From assembly GCF_013408445.1 (NCBI RefSeq), contig NZ_JACBZL010000001.1, positions 2,389,173-2,453,172 on the forward strand: a stretch of 64,000 nt of DNA, read 5' to 3'. The notes under the pieces were generated by a model. That model made no database searches. It had not been told where the DNA came from and saw only the letters and a program-made list of their open reading frames with translations. Below, piece by piece: positions 9,271-20,332 of the stretch (its first letter is position 1; each line of letters opens with the position of its first letter). The stretch comes from Corynebacterium tuberculostearicum (lineage in GTDB: Bacteria; Actinomycetota; Actinomycetes; Mycobacteriales; Mycobacteriaceae). The translations under genes were made by a program, and so were the position numbers.

Positions 9271-9309
9271 CTATCATGAGGAGTATCACAGAGAGATAGT
9301 TACTGTGAT
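9271..9309 (+). promoter_or_regulatory. hpf promoter and 5'-leader hairpin
   Basis: A -10-like box TATCAT (9271-9276) is followed by an inverted repeat ATCACAG (9285-9291)/CTGTGAT (9303-9309) with an 11-base loop, ahead of the hpf ribosome site GGGAGG. The repeat is an RNA-hairpin candidate in the hpf leader; its half-sites face away from each other, unlike a GlxR/CRP site. Confidence 0.45.
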
Positions 9310-9344
9310 TGATTCTAGTCCCACTACTCAAGGGAGGCATCTCA

Positions 9345-9989
9345 ATGTCCCAGCCAAACAAAGCTCAGGTAACGATTACGGGCCGCAACGTCGAGGTCCC
9401 CGAACACTTCCAGGAGCGAGTTAATGACAAGCTGGCCAAGATTGAACGCCTTGACCCCACCCTGACCTTCTTCCACGTGGAGCTACAGCACGAACCAAAC
9501 CCGCGCCGTGACTCCGAAGCGGAGCGAATTCAGATCACCGCTACCGGTAAGGGTCACATTGCCCGCGCCGAAGCCAAGGAAGATTCCTTCTACGCAGCGC
9601 TCGAAACCGCCTTGGGCAAGATGGAGCGCTCCCTGCGCAAGGTGAAGGTGCGCCGCGAAAACGTCAAGAGCGGTCACCGCGCGCAGAAGGGTACCGGCGA
9701 GATTGCCGCTGAGATGGTTGCGCAGGCCGAGGCTGAGCGCGCCAAGGAAGAGCGCTACGTTGACCCCTATGCTGAGACAGTGGAGGACGTTCGACCAGGC
9801 CAGATCGTGCGTACCAAGGAGCACCCGGCTACCCCGATGAGCGTGGATGATGCCTTGAGCGAGATGGAGCTGGTGGGCCACGACTTCTTCCTCTTTATTA
9901 ATGAGGAGAACAATAAGCCGTCCGTGGTCTATCGCCGCCACGCCTACGACTACGGCATTATCTCCCTATCGGAAGACGCTGAAGCTTAA
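9345..9989 (+). CDS. hpf: Ribosome hibernation-promoting factor, long form
   Basis: 214 aa from ATG 9345, chosen over an upstream TTG because GGGAGG lies 8 bases before it. The N-terminal domain (residues 1-~110) is the YfiA/HPF fold (VTITGRNVEVPEHFQERVNDKL). After a charged linker, the C-terminal dimerisation domain (VRTKEHPATPMSVDDALSEMELVGHDF...) marks it as long HPF, which pairs 70S particles into 100S dimers in stationary phase. It lies just upstream of secA, as Rv3241c does before secA1. A hairpin terminator follows. Confidence 0.95.
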   Translation: MSQPNKAQVTITGRNVEVPEHFQERVNDKLAKIERLDPTLTFFHVELQHEPNPRRDSEAERIQITATGKGHIARAEAKEDSFYAALETALGKMERSLRKVKVRRENVKSGHRAQKGTGEIAAEMVAQAEAERAKEERYVDPYAETVEDVRPGQIVRTKEHPATPMSVDDALSEMELVGHDFFLFINEENNKPSVVYRRHAYDYGIISLSEDAEA

Positions 9990-10015
9990 AGAAGCTTCTA
10001 CTTCTCTTAGCCAAT

Positions 10016-10043
10016 GACCCTGCTGCGTGTATGCAGCAGGGTC
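10016..10043 (+). terminator. Terminator after hpf
   Basis: GACCCTGCTGC/GCAGCAGGGTC, a perfect 11-bp stem with a 6-base loop, followed by a weak T stretch (GAATTTG). Confidence 0.7.
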
Positions 10044-10161
10044 GAATTTGTGGTTAGGGGAGGGGTGCCGGCAAGCAGGTTCCGGGGGATATACAGGCTG
10101 AACGGAGGCTGTGCGCCTGCCCTATGTGCTAGGCGGGAGATGCTTTGTGAAAGCGAGTGAG

Positions 10162-10213
10162 TACAATAGCGACGAGTTAACTTTATTGTCGCGACTAGAA
10201 GGACTAACTAACC
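10162..10213 (+). promoter_or_regulatory. secA promoter and leader
   Basis: -10 box TACAAT at 10162-10167 predicts a transcript start near 10174. The ~40-base leader contains GCGAC/GTCGC arms around an A/T-rich loop and the ribosome site AGAAGGA. Confidence 0.5.
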
Positions 10214-12799
<2,586 letters not shown>

Positions 12800-12821
12800 A
12801 CCTCCGCGTACTTCCTCCAAC

Positions 12822-12866
12822 CCCGCCCCGCCCCCGCTCGTGATAGTGGGAGCGGGGCGGGTTTCT
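12822..12866 (+). terminator. secA terminator
   Basis: GC-rich inverted repeat (CCCGCCCCGC with right arm GAGCGGGGCGGG, 12850-12861) followed by TTTCTTTT. Confidence 0.85.
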
Positions 12867-12939
12867 TTTCAGGAAAAAATGAGTAGAATATAAGAAACCT
12901 GTCCATTCTGCTTATTTCCTGTGAGGAGCTCCACTGACG

Positions 12940-13758
12940 ATGCGCCGCCGCTCTTTGCGTCTCGGTATTACGACGCTCCTGTCCGCCACCTTGCTCGGTG
13001 GCGCCACGCCGGCCGTGGCCTATGAGATGCAGCGTGATTCTGCCACCTCGTTGCGCATCATTTTGGAGTCGGGCGAAAAAATTGAGCAGGATAACGCAGC
13101 CGCGGCCATCCTGGCCATTGCTACCCAGCGCAAGGAAGCATTGGTGGCCGATGGAATTTTGTCCCAGGATAAGGCGGATGCTGCCTTCGAGTACTACTTT
13201 GGCAAGGCCCGGCTCAATACAGCGCGCACCGATGGCAATATTTATTCCACGCCGCTGGATTTCCCGTGGGAGCCAGAGGAGCGGACGGAATCCCTAGACG
13301 GCAAGCAGTACACCGAAGCGGCAGTACTGGATTACCTCGACATGCTGGGCGCCAATTATGCCCAAGCGGTGATTCGCGCCGAGCTGGGCGAGTTTACCAA
13401 GGACTTGCCGCGAACCTCTACCGGCAACGCAACGCCCTCTCGAGGTGCCCAGCTGCCGGACATCGGGGAGACAGGCTCCGCCTTCCCAGATGAGTTTCCG
13501 GCCTATGCGGCGGCGCTGCGCGATATTGTCACCATTACCAAGCAGGTCAATGCGCCCCTGGAGCAGGCCGCCGCGTCGCACCATGCTGTGGGAACCGTGT
13601 CCACGGATGCGACGGCGAACGAGCCTTCCGGTCTATCCGCCTTTGAAGGCGGCCTCCTAGCCACTGGTTTAGCGGCGCTGACCAGCGCGGCCGGATTCGG
13701 ATGGTCCGCGCTCAACTGGTCCGAAATCCTTTCTCACCTGGGTCAGTTCTTTTCCTAG
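12940..13758 (+). CDS. Secreted hypothetical protein
   Basis: 272 aa with a clear signal peptide (MRRRSLRLGITTLLSATLLG..., likely cleaved after AVA near residue 28). The mature part is helical and acidic without a recognised domain; the C-terminus has a Gly/Ala-rich hydrophobic segment (about 228-250, GGLLATGLAALTSAAGFGW) that could anchor it. The ATG is preceded by GAGGAG. A TATAAG box lies ~50 bases upstream. It is monocistronic between the secA terminator and a convergent gene; the function is unknown. Confidence 0.7.
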   Translation: MRRRSLRLGITTLLSATLLGGATPAVAYEMQRDSATSLRIILESGEKIEQDNAAAAILAIATQRKEALVADGILSQDKADAAFEYYFGKARLNTARTDGNIYSTPLDFPWEPEERTESLDGKQYTEAAVLDYLDMLGANYAQAVIRAELGEFTKDLPRTSTGNATPSRGAQLPDIGETGSAFPDEFPAYAAALRDIVTITKQVNAPLEQAAASHHAVGTVSTDATANEPSGLSAFEGGLLATGLAALTSAAGFGWSALNWSEILSHLGQFFS

Positions 13759-13780
13759 GCGCCAAGCCCAGCCCACTGGG

Positions 13781-14164
13781 CTAGAGCAAGCGGAATGACG
13801 TTAAACCGGTGGGGCTCGCCGAGCCAGTAAATGCATGCTGCTGCTGGCCTATGTAGGCGGAGCCAAAGTACTCGCCATTGGGACGCGCGTGCAGGCTGGT
13901 CAATTGCAGTTTGTCCGTGGCGTAGGGGCTTGTGCGCCGGCGGACCCACGAGCCAATGTGCAAGCGGATGGCATCCGAATAGCGCGCGGAATTGAGATGG
14001 GCTAGCGGGCGATAGCCGGCGGCTACCTCGAGCGCGAAGACTACCCAGCCTTGGATGCGGTGTTGGGCGGCGACTTCCGCGGACGTCGGCAAGCGGCCAT
14101 AGCGCACGCGGTGGGGCGCAATGAAGAGTTTGAGGTGCGAGTAGCCGGGGATGGGCTCGTACAT
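13781..14164 (-). CDS. Rv3235-like protein (DUF6459 type)
   Basis: 127 aa. The pattern (VVFALEVAAGYRPLAHLNS, RYSDAIRLHIGSWVRRR, LTSLHARPNGEYFGSAY) resembles the short actinobacterial Rv3235 family, which lies in the secA1 neighbourhood of mycobacteria. The role is unknown. ATG 14164 has AGGAG 13 bases upstream, a rather long spacing, so the start is moderately certain. It is divergent from the HAD gene and ends 22 bases from the convergent secreted-protein gene. Confidence 0.65.
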   Translation of the reverse strand: MYEPIPGYSHLKLFIAPHRVRYGRLPTSAEVAAQHRIQGWVVFALEVAAGYRPLAHLNSARYSDAIRLHIGSWVRRRTSPYATDKLQLTSLHARPNGEYFGSAYIGQQQHAFTGSASPTGLTSFRLL

Positions 14165-14340
14165 GGTGGGGAAGTAGTGCTCCTGTATAAGGGCAGGAGG
14201 CGGACGCGTGATAATTGTCTCATGCCCGCCCCAACCCCGCCATTTCTGAGGGTTTCCTGAAAGGGGTGGGCGCGAATGCGCGCGCGGTTCGCTATACTCT
14301 CGGGGAGTTAAAGAGAATCGTAACCAAAGGATTTAAGTAC

Positions 14341-14751
14341 ATGCGTGGTCTAATCGTTGACTATGTCGGCGTCCTTGACGGCACCGAAGAAGACAACCGC
14401 CGCTGGAAGGCGCTGCTGGCCGCCGCCAAGGCAAATGGCGCAGCAACCGCCATCCTGTCCAACGACCCAGGCGGACCAGGCGCGGAGCACATCCGCGAGT
14501 GGGAGTACCGCGGCAACGTCGACGCAGTCGTTCTTTCCGGAGAGGTTGGTGCGGAAAAGCCTGAGGCCGCGGCATTCCAAGCGGCCGCGGATGCCCTAGA
14601 GCTGCCGCTCAATGACTGCGTCATGATCGATGATTCCATCCTCAACGTGCGCGCCGCCGTGGAATCCGGCATGGTCGGCTTTTTGTACACCAGCTTTGAC
14701 CGCGTGTCCGTTGAAATCCAGGCAGTCTTCGATATTGAAGGTGAGTTTTAG
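14341..14751 (+). CDS. HAD-superfamily hydrolase-like protein
   Basis: 136 aa, a minimal HAD fold without a full cap domain. Motif I is VDYVGVLDG (from residue ~6), so the nucleophile Asp is present but the second Asp of DxD is Val; LSND (motif II-like), the Lys in EKPEA and the acidic pair in MIDDS are present. Loss of the D+2 acid argues against ordinary phosphatase chemistry. ATG 14341 is chosen because the fold starts there; TATACT at 14293-14298 is the probable -10. Its stop overlaps the next GTG by one base. Confidence 0.8.
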   Translation: MRGLIVDYVGVLDGTEEDNRRWKALLAAAKANGAATAILSNDPGGPGAEHIREWEYRGNVDAVVLSGEVGAEKPEAAAFQAAADALELPLNDCVMIDDSILNVRAAVESGMVGFLYTSFDRVSVEIQAVFDIEGEF

Positions 14752-15266
14752 TGGCTAAAGCCCGCGTTTATATCCCCGCGACCTACGCCATGCTGGCGGA
14801 GCTGGAGGAAACCGGCTCCCTGACCGCGCGCTCCGGCTGGGGCTTTATGGTGACCCCTGCACTGCAGGAGTTCTATACCGAGGGCGATGAAGAAGAAATC
14901 GCCTACTCAGCTTTCCTCGAGGCCTCTATGGCTTCCATGCGCCTTTTGGCCATCGGCGATGAAGAGAAGTTCCCGCACCGCCGCGTGGTCATCTCAGTAG
15001 ACCTGGATGATTCTGTCCTCACCCCGCGCTCGGATATGGGCGAGCCGGTGGTAGAGCTCAAGCCGGCGCAGATTAGCAAGGACGACCTAGCGGCCATCCA
15101 CGTGGATATTGCAGAGTCCGAGGAAACCACCGCAAAGGCCATCGAGGCTATCGATACCGCAGACCTTGGCGATGAGGACGCGGAGCTAGCCGTGGGCGAT
15201 GCCCTGGATAAGTTCATGGCCTTTTATCACCCCACCGAGCTGCCGTTCCTCGTAGAACTGCTCTAA
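14751..15266 (+). CDS. DUF6912 family protein
   Basis: 171 aa, acidic, starting MAKARVYIPATYAMLAELEE, the signature of a conserved actinobacterial family (DUF6912) of unknown function that commonly sits beside the HAD gene. No transmembrane segment; probably cytoplasmic. GTG 14751 overlaps the HAD stop (TAGTG), indicating translational coupling. Confidence 0.78.
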   Translation: MAKARVYIPATYAMLAELEETGSLTARSGWGFMVTPALQEFYTEGDEEEIAYSAFLEASMASMRLLAIGDEEKFPHRRVVISVDLDDSVLTPRSDMGEPVVELKPAQISKDDLAAIHVDIAESEETTAKAIEAIDTADLGDEDAELAVGDALDKFMAFYHPTELPFLVELL

Positions 15267-15296
15267 ATACTTAAGGAAGATACTCAAGGAGACAAC

Positions 15297-15545
15297 ATGA
15301 CTCAGCGCTTCAAGAACCTCGCTGCGGCCACCGTTACCGCAGGCGCAGCCCTCAGTGCCGCGCCGGCAGCCCTGGCAGAAACCACCCCAGCTGCGGATGC
15401 GGCTGCCGACGTCGTACCCACCACCCCGTGGCTGGCGCTGCTAGAGACCTCGTCCCAGGGCACCTGGGGCCAGATTCTCGATGTAATCTTCGGCATCGTG
15501 GATGGCATTTTGGGTGTTATGGCCGATACCGGCTTCCAATTCTAA
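15297..15545 (+). CDS. Small secreted hypothetical protein
   Basis: 82 aa. Signal peptide (MTQRFKNLAAATVTAGAALSAAPAALA, cleavage after ALA ~27), an Ala/Thr/Pro linker, then a ~35-residue amphipathic or hydrophobic C-terminal helix (TWGQILDVIFGIVDGILGVM). The mature peptide of ~55 residues is in the size range of corynebacterial outer-membrane channel peptides, but I see no specific similarity. CAAGGAG lies 6 bases before the ATG. Its stop overlaps the convergent rsgA stop by 4 bases. Confidence 0.7.
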   Translation: MTQRFKNLAAATVTAGAALSAAPAALAETTPAADAAADVVPTTPWLALLETSSQGTWGQILDVIFGIVDGILGVMADTGFQF

Positions 15546-16567
15546 TTTTCCCACTCCACGTTGGTGCGCAGGGCCTCGAGTAGGCCGCGCACCGCATCGC
15601 GCCGCCGCGCACTGGCGGTATCAGGGGGGATAAGCGCAGGGTCATCGAGGCCGCATTCTGGATCCGCAGGCGGGCCCATGTGCGTACAACCGCGGGGGCA
15701 GTCCTCGATGGCTGCGGCAAGGTCTTCAAAGACGCCTAGCACGTCATCGGCATCCACGTGTGCGAGGCCAAAGGAACGGATGCCTGGAGTATCGATAATC
15801 CAGCCGCCGGTGAATGCATCCTCGGCGGGGAGCGGGAGCGCCACCGATTGGGTGGAGGTGTGCCTGCCCTTGCCGACGCCCGATACTTCCCCCGTCTCCC
15901 TATCCGCATCCGGTACCAGTCGGTTGACCAGGGTGGATTTACCCACGCCGGAATGTCCGATGAGCGCGGTGACGTGGCCGTCGATGTGGTGGCGCACCGC
16001 CTCAAGTCCGTCCTCGACGCCGGCTTCCACCACCGTGACATCGAGATCGGCGAACTCGGCCGCGAAGGGGGCAGGATCCGTGAGATCGGTTTTGGTCAGG
16101 CACAGGATGGGGTGGATATTGCCCACAAACGCGGCAATGAGGGCGCGCTCGACAAACCCAGAGCGCGGCGGCGGATCGGCCACGGCGGTGACGATGAGCA
16201 TCTGGTCCGCATTCGCCACCACGATGCGCTCATAAGGGTCGGTGTCATCGGCCGTGCGCCGGAGGACCGAGGTGCGCTCTTCCAGCTTCACAATGCGCGC
16301 TAGGGTGTCCTTCTTGCCGGAGGTATCGCCCACCACGCCCACGCGGTCGCCCACCTCGATGGCGGTGCGTCCCAGCTCGCGGGCGCGCATGGCGGTGACC
16401 CGCGGGCCGTCGTCTAGTGCTACGCCCCAGCGCCCGCGGTCCTTGGTGATGACCATGCCGAACTTAGCATTTTTGTGCTTGGGGCGGTCCTTAGTGCGCG
16501 GCCGTGAGCCCTTGCCGGGGCGCACGCGCACGTCGGATTCATCGAAAGAGCCGAAACGCCTAGCCAT
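15542..16567 (-). CDS. rsgA: Ribosome small-subunit-dependent GTPase A
   Basis: 341 aa from ATG 16567 ([11 protein letters not shown]). It is a circularly permuted GTPase helping late 30S maturation. An N-terminal OB fold is followed by TKTDL (G4), [14 protein letters not shown] (G1), DTPG (G3), and a C-terminal zinc motif ([16 protein letters not shown]). A longer reading upstream is rejected because it lies inside aroA. It overlaps the 3' end of aroA by 8 bases, implying coupling. Confidence 0.95.
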   Translation of the reverse strand: MARRFGSFDESDVRVRPGKGSRPRTKDRPKHKNAKFGMVITKDRGRWGVALDDGPRVTAMRARELGRTAIEVGDRVGVVGDTSGKKDTLARIVKLEERTSVLRRTADDTDPYERIVVANADQMLIVTAVADPPPRSGFVERALIAAFVGNIHPILCLTKTDLTDPAPFAAEFADLDVTVVEAGVEDGLEAVRHHIDGHVTALIGHSGVGKSTLVNRLVPDADRETGEVSGVGKGRHTSTQSVALPLPAEDAFTGGWIIDTPGIRSFGLAHVDADDVLGVFEDLAAAIEDCPRGCTHMGPPADPECGLDDPALIPPDTASARRRDAVRGLLEALRTNVEWEN

Positions 16568-17840
16568 TGCTCTCCTGTTGCTCGGGGTCCACCATTGTCT
16601 CCCACATGCGGTCGAAGCCGGGCAGGGTCTTCGCGGTGGTGGCAATGTCTTCTACCTCTACGCCCGGTACCCGCAGGCCGATAATCGCGCCCGCGGTGGC
16701 CATGCGGTGATCCGCGTAGCACGGCCACTCTCCGCCGTGGAGAGGGGCGGGGTCGATGTGTAGGCCGTCGGTAAGCTCGGTGACCTTGCCACCGAGGGCG
16801 TTGATATTATCCGCCAGCGCCTTCAAACGGTCGGTCTCGTGGCCGCGCAGGTGCGCTATGCCGGTAAGGGTAGAGGGAGTGTCTGCTAGGGCGCACAACG
16901 CCGCGACGGTAGGGGTGAGCTCGCCAGTATCGCCCATGTTGCGCTCGATGCCCTGCAGCGCGCCGTCTTTGGCGCCCTTGGCAGTGACAAAGCCCGGCTC
17001 TTGGGTGACCATGACGCCCATATCCACCAAAATATGGCGAATGGCGTCGCCCGGCTGGGTGGTATTGGCAGGCCAGCGTTTGATGGTCACGCGGCCGCCG
17101 GTGACGGCAGCGGCGGCAAGGAAGGGCGTGGCATTGGATAGATCCGGCTCGATGGTCCACTCTCGGCCTGCGATCGGACCGGGGTGCACGGTCCAGGTAT
17201 TCTCGCCGGAATCCACGCGTACGCCGGCTTGGCGTAGCATGCCTACGGTCATCTCCACGTGCGGCATGGAGGGCAGGGGAGCGCCTTTGTGGGTGACGGT
17301 AATGCCTCTTTTAAAGCGCGCACCGGCCAGCAGGAGTCCGGAGACGAACTGCGAGGATCCAGAGGCGTCGATAGTGACCTCGCCGCCTTCCGGCACTCTG
17401 TGCGAGCGCACGCTAAAAGGCAGGCTATCGCCGTCCACCTCGACGCCGAGCTGGCGCAGTGCATCCAGGGTGGTGGACATGGGGCGGGCGTAGGCCTGCT
17501 CGTCGCCGTCGACAAGCACGGCGCCATCCGCTAGGGCCGCAACCGGCGGGATAAAGCGCATGACCGTGCCGGCCAGGCCGCAGTCCACCGTGGCACCCTT
17601 AAGCGGGCCTGGGGTGACGTGGATATCCTCGCCCTCGTGCTCGAAGCGCACGCCCATAGATTCTAGGGCCTTTTCCATCAGCTGCGAATCGCGTGAGACG
17701 AGCGGCGCGCGCAGGGTAGAAGGGCCATCGGCCAACGCCGCCAGAATGAAAGCGCGGTTGGTAATAGACTTCGAGCCCGGCACGTGCTGGGCCCACGTAA
17801 TGGGGCCTGCCGCTTGCGGGGCGGACCAAGGTTGAGACAT
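16560..17840 (-). CDS. aroA: 3-phosphoshikimate 1-carboxyvinyltransferase (EPSP synthase)
   Basis: Sixth step of the shikimate pathway. 426 aa with [15 protein letters not shown] (residues ~19-33, binding phosphate), LAGTVMRF (the LxGxxxR site), and the C-terminal DHRMA. ATG 17840 is preferred because TATTAT on the minus strand ends 7 bases before it, which predicts a leaderless mRNA; ATG 17849 would lie within that -10 box. It is followed by rsgA and divergent from the SRAP gene. Confidence 0.95.
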   Translation of the reverse strand: MSQPWSAPQAAGPITWAQHVPGSKSITNRAFILAALADGPSTLRAPLVSRDSQLMEKALESMGVRFEHEGEDIHVTPGPLKGATVDCGLAGTVMRFIPPVAALADGAVLVDGDEQAYARPMSTTLDALRQLGVEVDGDSLPFSVRSHRVPEGGEVTIDASGSSQFVSGLLLAGARFKRGITVTHKGAPLPSMPHVEMTVGMLRQAGVRVDSGENTWTVHPGPIAGREWTIEPDLSNATPFLAAAAVTGGRVTIKRWPANTTQPGDAIRHILVDMGVMVTQEPGFVTAKGAKDGALQGIERNMGDTGELTPTVAALCALADTPSTLTGIAHLRGHETDRLKALADNINALGGKVTELTDGLHIDPAPLHGGEWPCYADHRMATAGAIIGLRVPGVEVEDIATTAKTLPGFDRMWETMVDPEQQESNG

Positions 17841-17860
17841 ATCGTCCATAATAGAGGGCA
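17840..17860. promoter_or_regulatory. Bidirectional promoter with overlapping -10 boxes
   Basis: Plus strand CATAAT (17847-17852) sits 7 bases before the SRAP ATG at 17860. Minus strand TATTAT (17853-17848) sits 7 bases before the aroA ATG at 17840. The two -10 boxes share five base pairs, and both transcripts would start at or next to the initiation codon. Confidence 0.65.
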
Positions 17861-18507
17861 TGTGCGGAAGATTCGTTCTTTTTACCGAGTCCCTTCTCGA
17901 TGAAGTGGGCGCGCTGCCCGGAATTACTGAGGTCCATGCCCCACAAGGCACCCCAGGCCCGCGCTACAATATTGCGCCCACCCAGCCGGTGGCGATGGTG
18001 CGCGTGCGCGAAAGTCTCGCCCAAGTCGACCCTGCGCGGTGGGCACTGCTGCCGCACTGGAAGAAGGACTTGGACGGCCCGCCGCTGTTTAACGCCCGGG
18101 CGGAAACGGTGGCCACCAAACCCTCCTTCCGGCATGCCTTTAAAGGGCAGCGCTGCCTTATCCCCATGAACGGCTACTACGAATGGCACCAGGAAGCAGG
18201 CGGCAAGCAGCCCTATTTCGTCCGCGCGGAAGAGGGCCTGTTGTGGGCGGCAGGCCTGTGGGACACCGGCCTAGACCGCCTGTCTGCCACGATTGTCACC
18301 ACTGCAGCTACGGAAGAAATGGAGTGGCTGCACCACCGCCTGCCACGCTTCTTGGCGGCCGAAGAAATGCGTACCTGGCTGGAGGGTAGCCCCGAAGAAG
18401 CCGCTGAGCTGCTCTTGCCGACGCCCCTGCGTGGCTTCCACACCCACCCCGCCGACAAGGCTGTGGGCAGCGTATCCAACGATTATCCGGAGCTACTCGG
18501 CGAGTAG
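17860..18507 (+). CDS. SOS-response-associated peptidase (SRAP; HMCES/YedK type)
   Basis: 215 aa. The catalytic Cys2 follows the initiator Met in MCGRFV and forms a thiazolidine crosslink to abasic sites in single-stranded [11 protein letters not shown], the NARAET box, the MNGYYEW motif with its Glu, and HHRLP with the active-site His are all visible. It protects abasic sites at stalled forks. The ATG is apparently leaderless. Its end overlaps the convergent ybaK gene by 15 bases. Confidence 0.95.
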   Translation: MCGRFVLFTESLLDEVGALPGITEVHAPQGTPGPRYNIAPTQPVAMVRVRESLAQVDPARWALLPHWKKDLDGPPLFNARAETVATKPSFRHAFKGQRCLIPMNGYYEWHQEAGGKQPYFVRAEEGLLWAAGLWDTGLDRLSATIVTTAATEEMEWLHHRLPRFLAAEEMRTWLEGSPEEAAELLLPTPLRGFHTHPADKAVGSVSNDYPELLGE

Positions 18508-18996
18508 ATCGGCAAAGCTGGCAGAGCACAGCTTTGCAAGATCTTCCGCATTGAGCTCGATATCCAGCCCGCGGCGCCCGCCGGAAATAAAGACGGTATC
18601 GAAAAGCACGGCGGTTTCCTCAATGACCGTGGGCAGCGCGTTCTTCTGGCCCAGCGGGGAAATGCCGCCGGGAATATATCCGGATGACTTGGACGCGTCG
18701 TGCGGATCCGCCATGGCGGCCTTAGAAACGCCGTGGGCGGCCGCGGCTTTCTTGAGGCTCAGGTGGTGGGTGGTAGGGATTACGCACACCGCCAACTTCC
18801 GCTTGGGTCCTTTGCCTGCCGTTAAATCGATGACCAGGGTTTTGAGTACGCGTTCCGGCTCTACCTCGAGGGCCGCCGCGGCGTGATCGCCGAAGTGCTC
18901 CTTGCCCGCCTCAAAGGTGTACACATGGTGGTCTACGCCGGCGTCTTCCACGACTTTGAGCGCTGGGGTGGCTGCATGCGGGGACTTTTTAGACAT
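18493..18996 (-). CDS. ybaK: Cys-tRNA(Pro)/Cys-tRNA(Cys) deacylase YbaK/EbsC family
   Basis: 167 aa, a YbaK editing domain. It hydrolyses mischarged Cys-tRNA(Pro). It shows KTLVIDL near 50, [16 protein letters not shown], and the [13 protein letters not shown] motif typical of YbaK. Cytoplasmic. ATG at 18996; divergent from sigH with a 37-base gap, so their promoters must be closely spaced. Confidence 0.92.
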   Translation of the reverse strand: MSKKSPHAATPALKVVEDAGVDHHVYTFEAGKEHFGDHAAAALEVEPERVLKTLVIDLTAGKGPKRKLAVCVIPTTHHLSLKKAAAAHGVSKAAMADPHDASKSSGYIPGGISPLGQKNALPTVIEETAVLFDTVFISGGRRGLDIELNAEDLAKLCSASFADLLAE

Positions 18997-19003
18997 GACT
19001 GGG

Positions 19004-19034
19004 ATTCTAACGTTACGCGTTAGGATAGAAATTG
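19004..19034 (+). promoter_or_regulatory. sigH promoter with inverted repeat
   Basis: A TAGGAT -10 box (19021-19026) lies 7 bases before the GTG at 19034, so the sigH mRNA is probably leaderless from this promoter. TAACG-TTACG-CGTTA just upstream forms a 5-bp-arm inverted repeat around the -35 spacing. No obvious SigH autoregulatory consensus was seen. Confidence 0.5.
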
Positions 19035-19636
19035 TGTCTAAAGAAACAATCAGCGAAAAGGAGCTGCAGCGCCGCTTCGAAGCGGAAGCGCTGCCCCTGC
19101 TAGACCAGCTCTACGGCGGTGCCCTGCGCATGACGCGCAACCCGCAAGATGCTGAGGACCTCGTGCAGGAGACCTACCTCAAGGCCTATAAGTCCTTTCG
19201 TTCCTTCAAGCAAGGTACAAACCTTAAGGCTTGGCTGTATCGCATCATGACCAATAACTACATCAACTCCTACCGCAAGGCGAAGCGCCGGCCCACGGAG
19301 TCCTCGGCCGATGACCTGAGCGATTTTCAGCTCTATACCACTGCGGGACACGATTCCACTGGCCTGGAATCCGCCGAGGTAGCTGCGCTTAAGGACATGC
19401 CAAACGCCACCATTTCAGAGGCCATGAATGACCTGCCCGATGACTACCGGATGGTGGTGTACTACGCGGATGTAGAGGGCTTGGCGTATAAAGAAATTGC
19501 AGAAATCATGGATACTCCGCTGGGCACGGTGATGTCCCGGTTGCACCGGGGAAGAAAATTGCTCCGGAAAGCGTTGAAAGACGTGGCACGAGAACAAGGC
19601 ATTGGATTAGAACACCCAGACATGGAGGAGAAGTAA
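19034..19636 (+). CDS. sigH: ECF sigma factor SigH (SigR group)
   Basis: 200 aa. Region 2 contains the core-binding [14 protein letters not shown] and the -10 recognition helix with [17 protein letters not shown]; region 4 carries the helix-turn-helix [23 protein letters not shown]. It directs thioredoxin, mycothiol and chaperone genes under disulfide and heat stress. The GTG at 19034 ([11 protein letters not shown]) is preferred over any longer reading, which would run into ybaK. Its stop overlaps the rsrA ATG by one base (TAATG). Confidence 0.95.
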   Translation: MSKETISEKELQRRFEAEALPLLDQLYGGALRMTRNPQDAEDLVQETYLKAYKSFRSFKQGTNLKAWLYRIMTNNYINSYRKAKRRPTESSADDLSDFQLYTTAGHDSTGLESAEVAALKDMPNATISEAMNDLPDDYRMVVYYADVEGLAYKEIAEIMDTPLGTVMSRLHRGRKLLRKALKDVAREQGIGLEHPDMEEK

Positions 19637-19908
19637 TGGACCGCGCAACGGAACACAACTGTGGTGCGTGTAGCTCCCCAGAGGTACAGGCCCTCCTGTG
19701 CGAGCTTCTCGATGAATCGACCACCTATGCCCGCGCACTCGCTATCCGCGAGCACATCGCCCAGTGCGATTTCTGTCAGCAGCGCCTCGAGAGCGAGGAG
19801 ATTATCCGCTCCCTGGTGCGCAACTGCTGTAACCGCCAGGCCAAGGCGCCGCAGGCACTGCGCCGCCGCATTTCTGTAGAGATCACCCGCATCGACACGG
19901 CGTGGTAG
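19636..19908 (+). CDS. rsrA: Mycothiol-system zinc anti-sigma factor (RsrA/RshA)
   Basis: 90 aa. It binds SigH and releases it when its thiols oxidise. The ZAS motif HxxxCxxC is exact: His40, Cys44, Cys47 (HIAQCDFC), with His7, Cys9 and Cys12 upstream available for zinc or disulfide formation. It is coupled to sigH by a one-base overlap. The corynebacterial name is RshA. Confidence 0.95.
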   Translation: MDRATEHNCGACSSPEVQALLCELLDESTTYARALAIREHIAQCDFCQQRLESEEIIRSLVRNCCNRQAKAPQALRRRISVEITRIDTAW

Positions 19909-19968
19909 GCACTGTTGCTCACCCGCTGTGGTGGGGTCTGGTCTCATGATCTTCCAACTTTTTGCTTG

Positions 19969-20053
19969 AGTCCATACTGATCGGGCTGAATTGAGGGCGG
20001 AAGGGCCGAATTGAGACCCCAATGCGTTCAATTCGGCCCGATCACATTGGACT
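19969..20053. repeat. Nested inverted repeat, copy 1 of 2
   Basis: 85-bp element with imperfect terminal inverted repeats (AGTCCATACTGATCGGGC against AGTCCAATGTGATCGGGC read from the other end). Inside, a left outer arm (GATCGGGCTGAATTGA), a second left arm (GGGCCGAATTGA) and a single right arm (TCAATTCGGCCCGATC) allow two mutually exclusive hairpins. A second copy lies at 56084-56166. It falls between rsrA and a strong terminator. Confidence 0.8.
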
Positions 20054-20115
20054 TAAGGCACGGAGAGGTCAAGCGGGGAGTTAGGAGACGACATCGATTT
20101 GCGTCTGACATAGCA

Positions 20116-20159
20116 AAAGCCCGGTTCTACGGTCGAGGTGACCGAGAGAACCGGGCTTT
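20116..20159. terminator. Bidirectional terminator between rsrA and bL37
   Basis: AAAGCCCGGTTCT/AGAACCGGGCTTT, 13-bp perfect arms, with an inner GGTC/GACC stem. A and T tracts on the outer sides suit both strands. Confidence 0.85.
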
Positions 20160-20174
20160 GAGTAATGCTGTGCG

Positions 20175-20249
20175 TTATGCGCCAGGACGCTTGCCGTGAT
20201 TAGCGGACTTCTTGCGGCGATCCTTGCGCTTGCGACCACGCTTGCTCAT
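20175..20249 (-). CDS. 50S ribosomal protein bL37
   Basis: A 24-residue, extremely basic peptide (starts MSKRGRKRKDRRKK, ends ANHGKRPGA). AAGGAG lies 6 bases before the ATG at 20249. It matches the actinobacterial ribosomal protein bL37 described from the M. smegmatis 70S structure and sits at the usual place between sigH-rsrA and whiB1. It is short enough to be missed by most gene finders. Confidence 0.88.
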   Translation of the reverse strand: MSKRGRKRKDRRKKSANHGKRPGA

Positions 20250-20332
20250 TGCGCACTCCTTCGTTGAGGGTATCTGAACTTTATTCAACTGTAGCGGCTA
20301 AGGGCGCCGAAACGAAAATTGGGGGCCGGTTC

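Noticed and set aside
9285..9309. ATCACAG...CTGTGAT as a GlxR operator
   Set aside because: The half-sites are inverted relative to TGTGA-N6-TCACA and the spacing is wrong; an RNA hairpin is a better reading.
18902..19033. Longer N-terminus for sigH
   Set aside because: It runs into ybaK on the other strand and lacks similarity; the GTG beside the -10 box fits.
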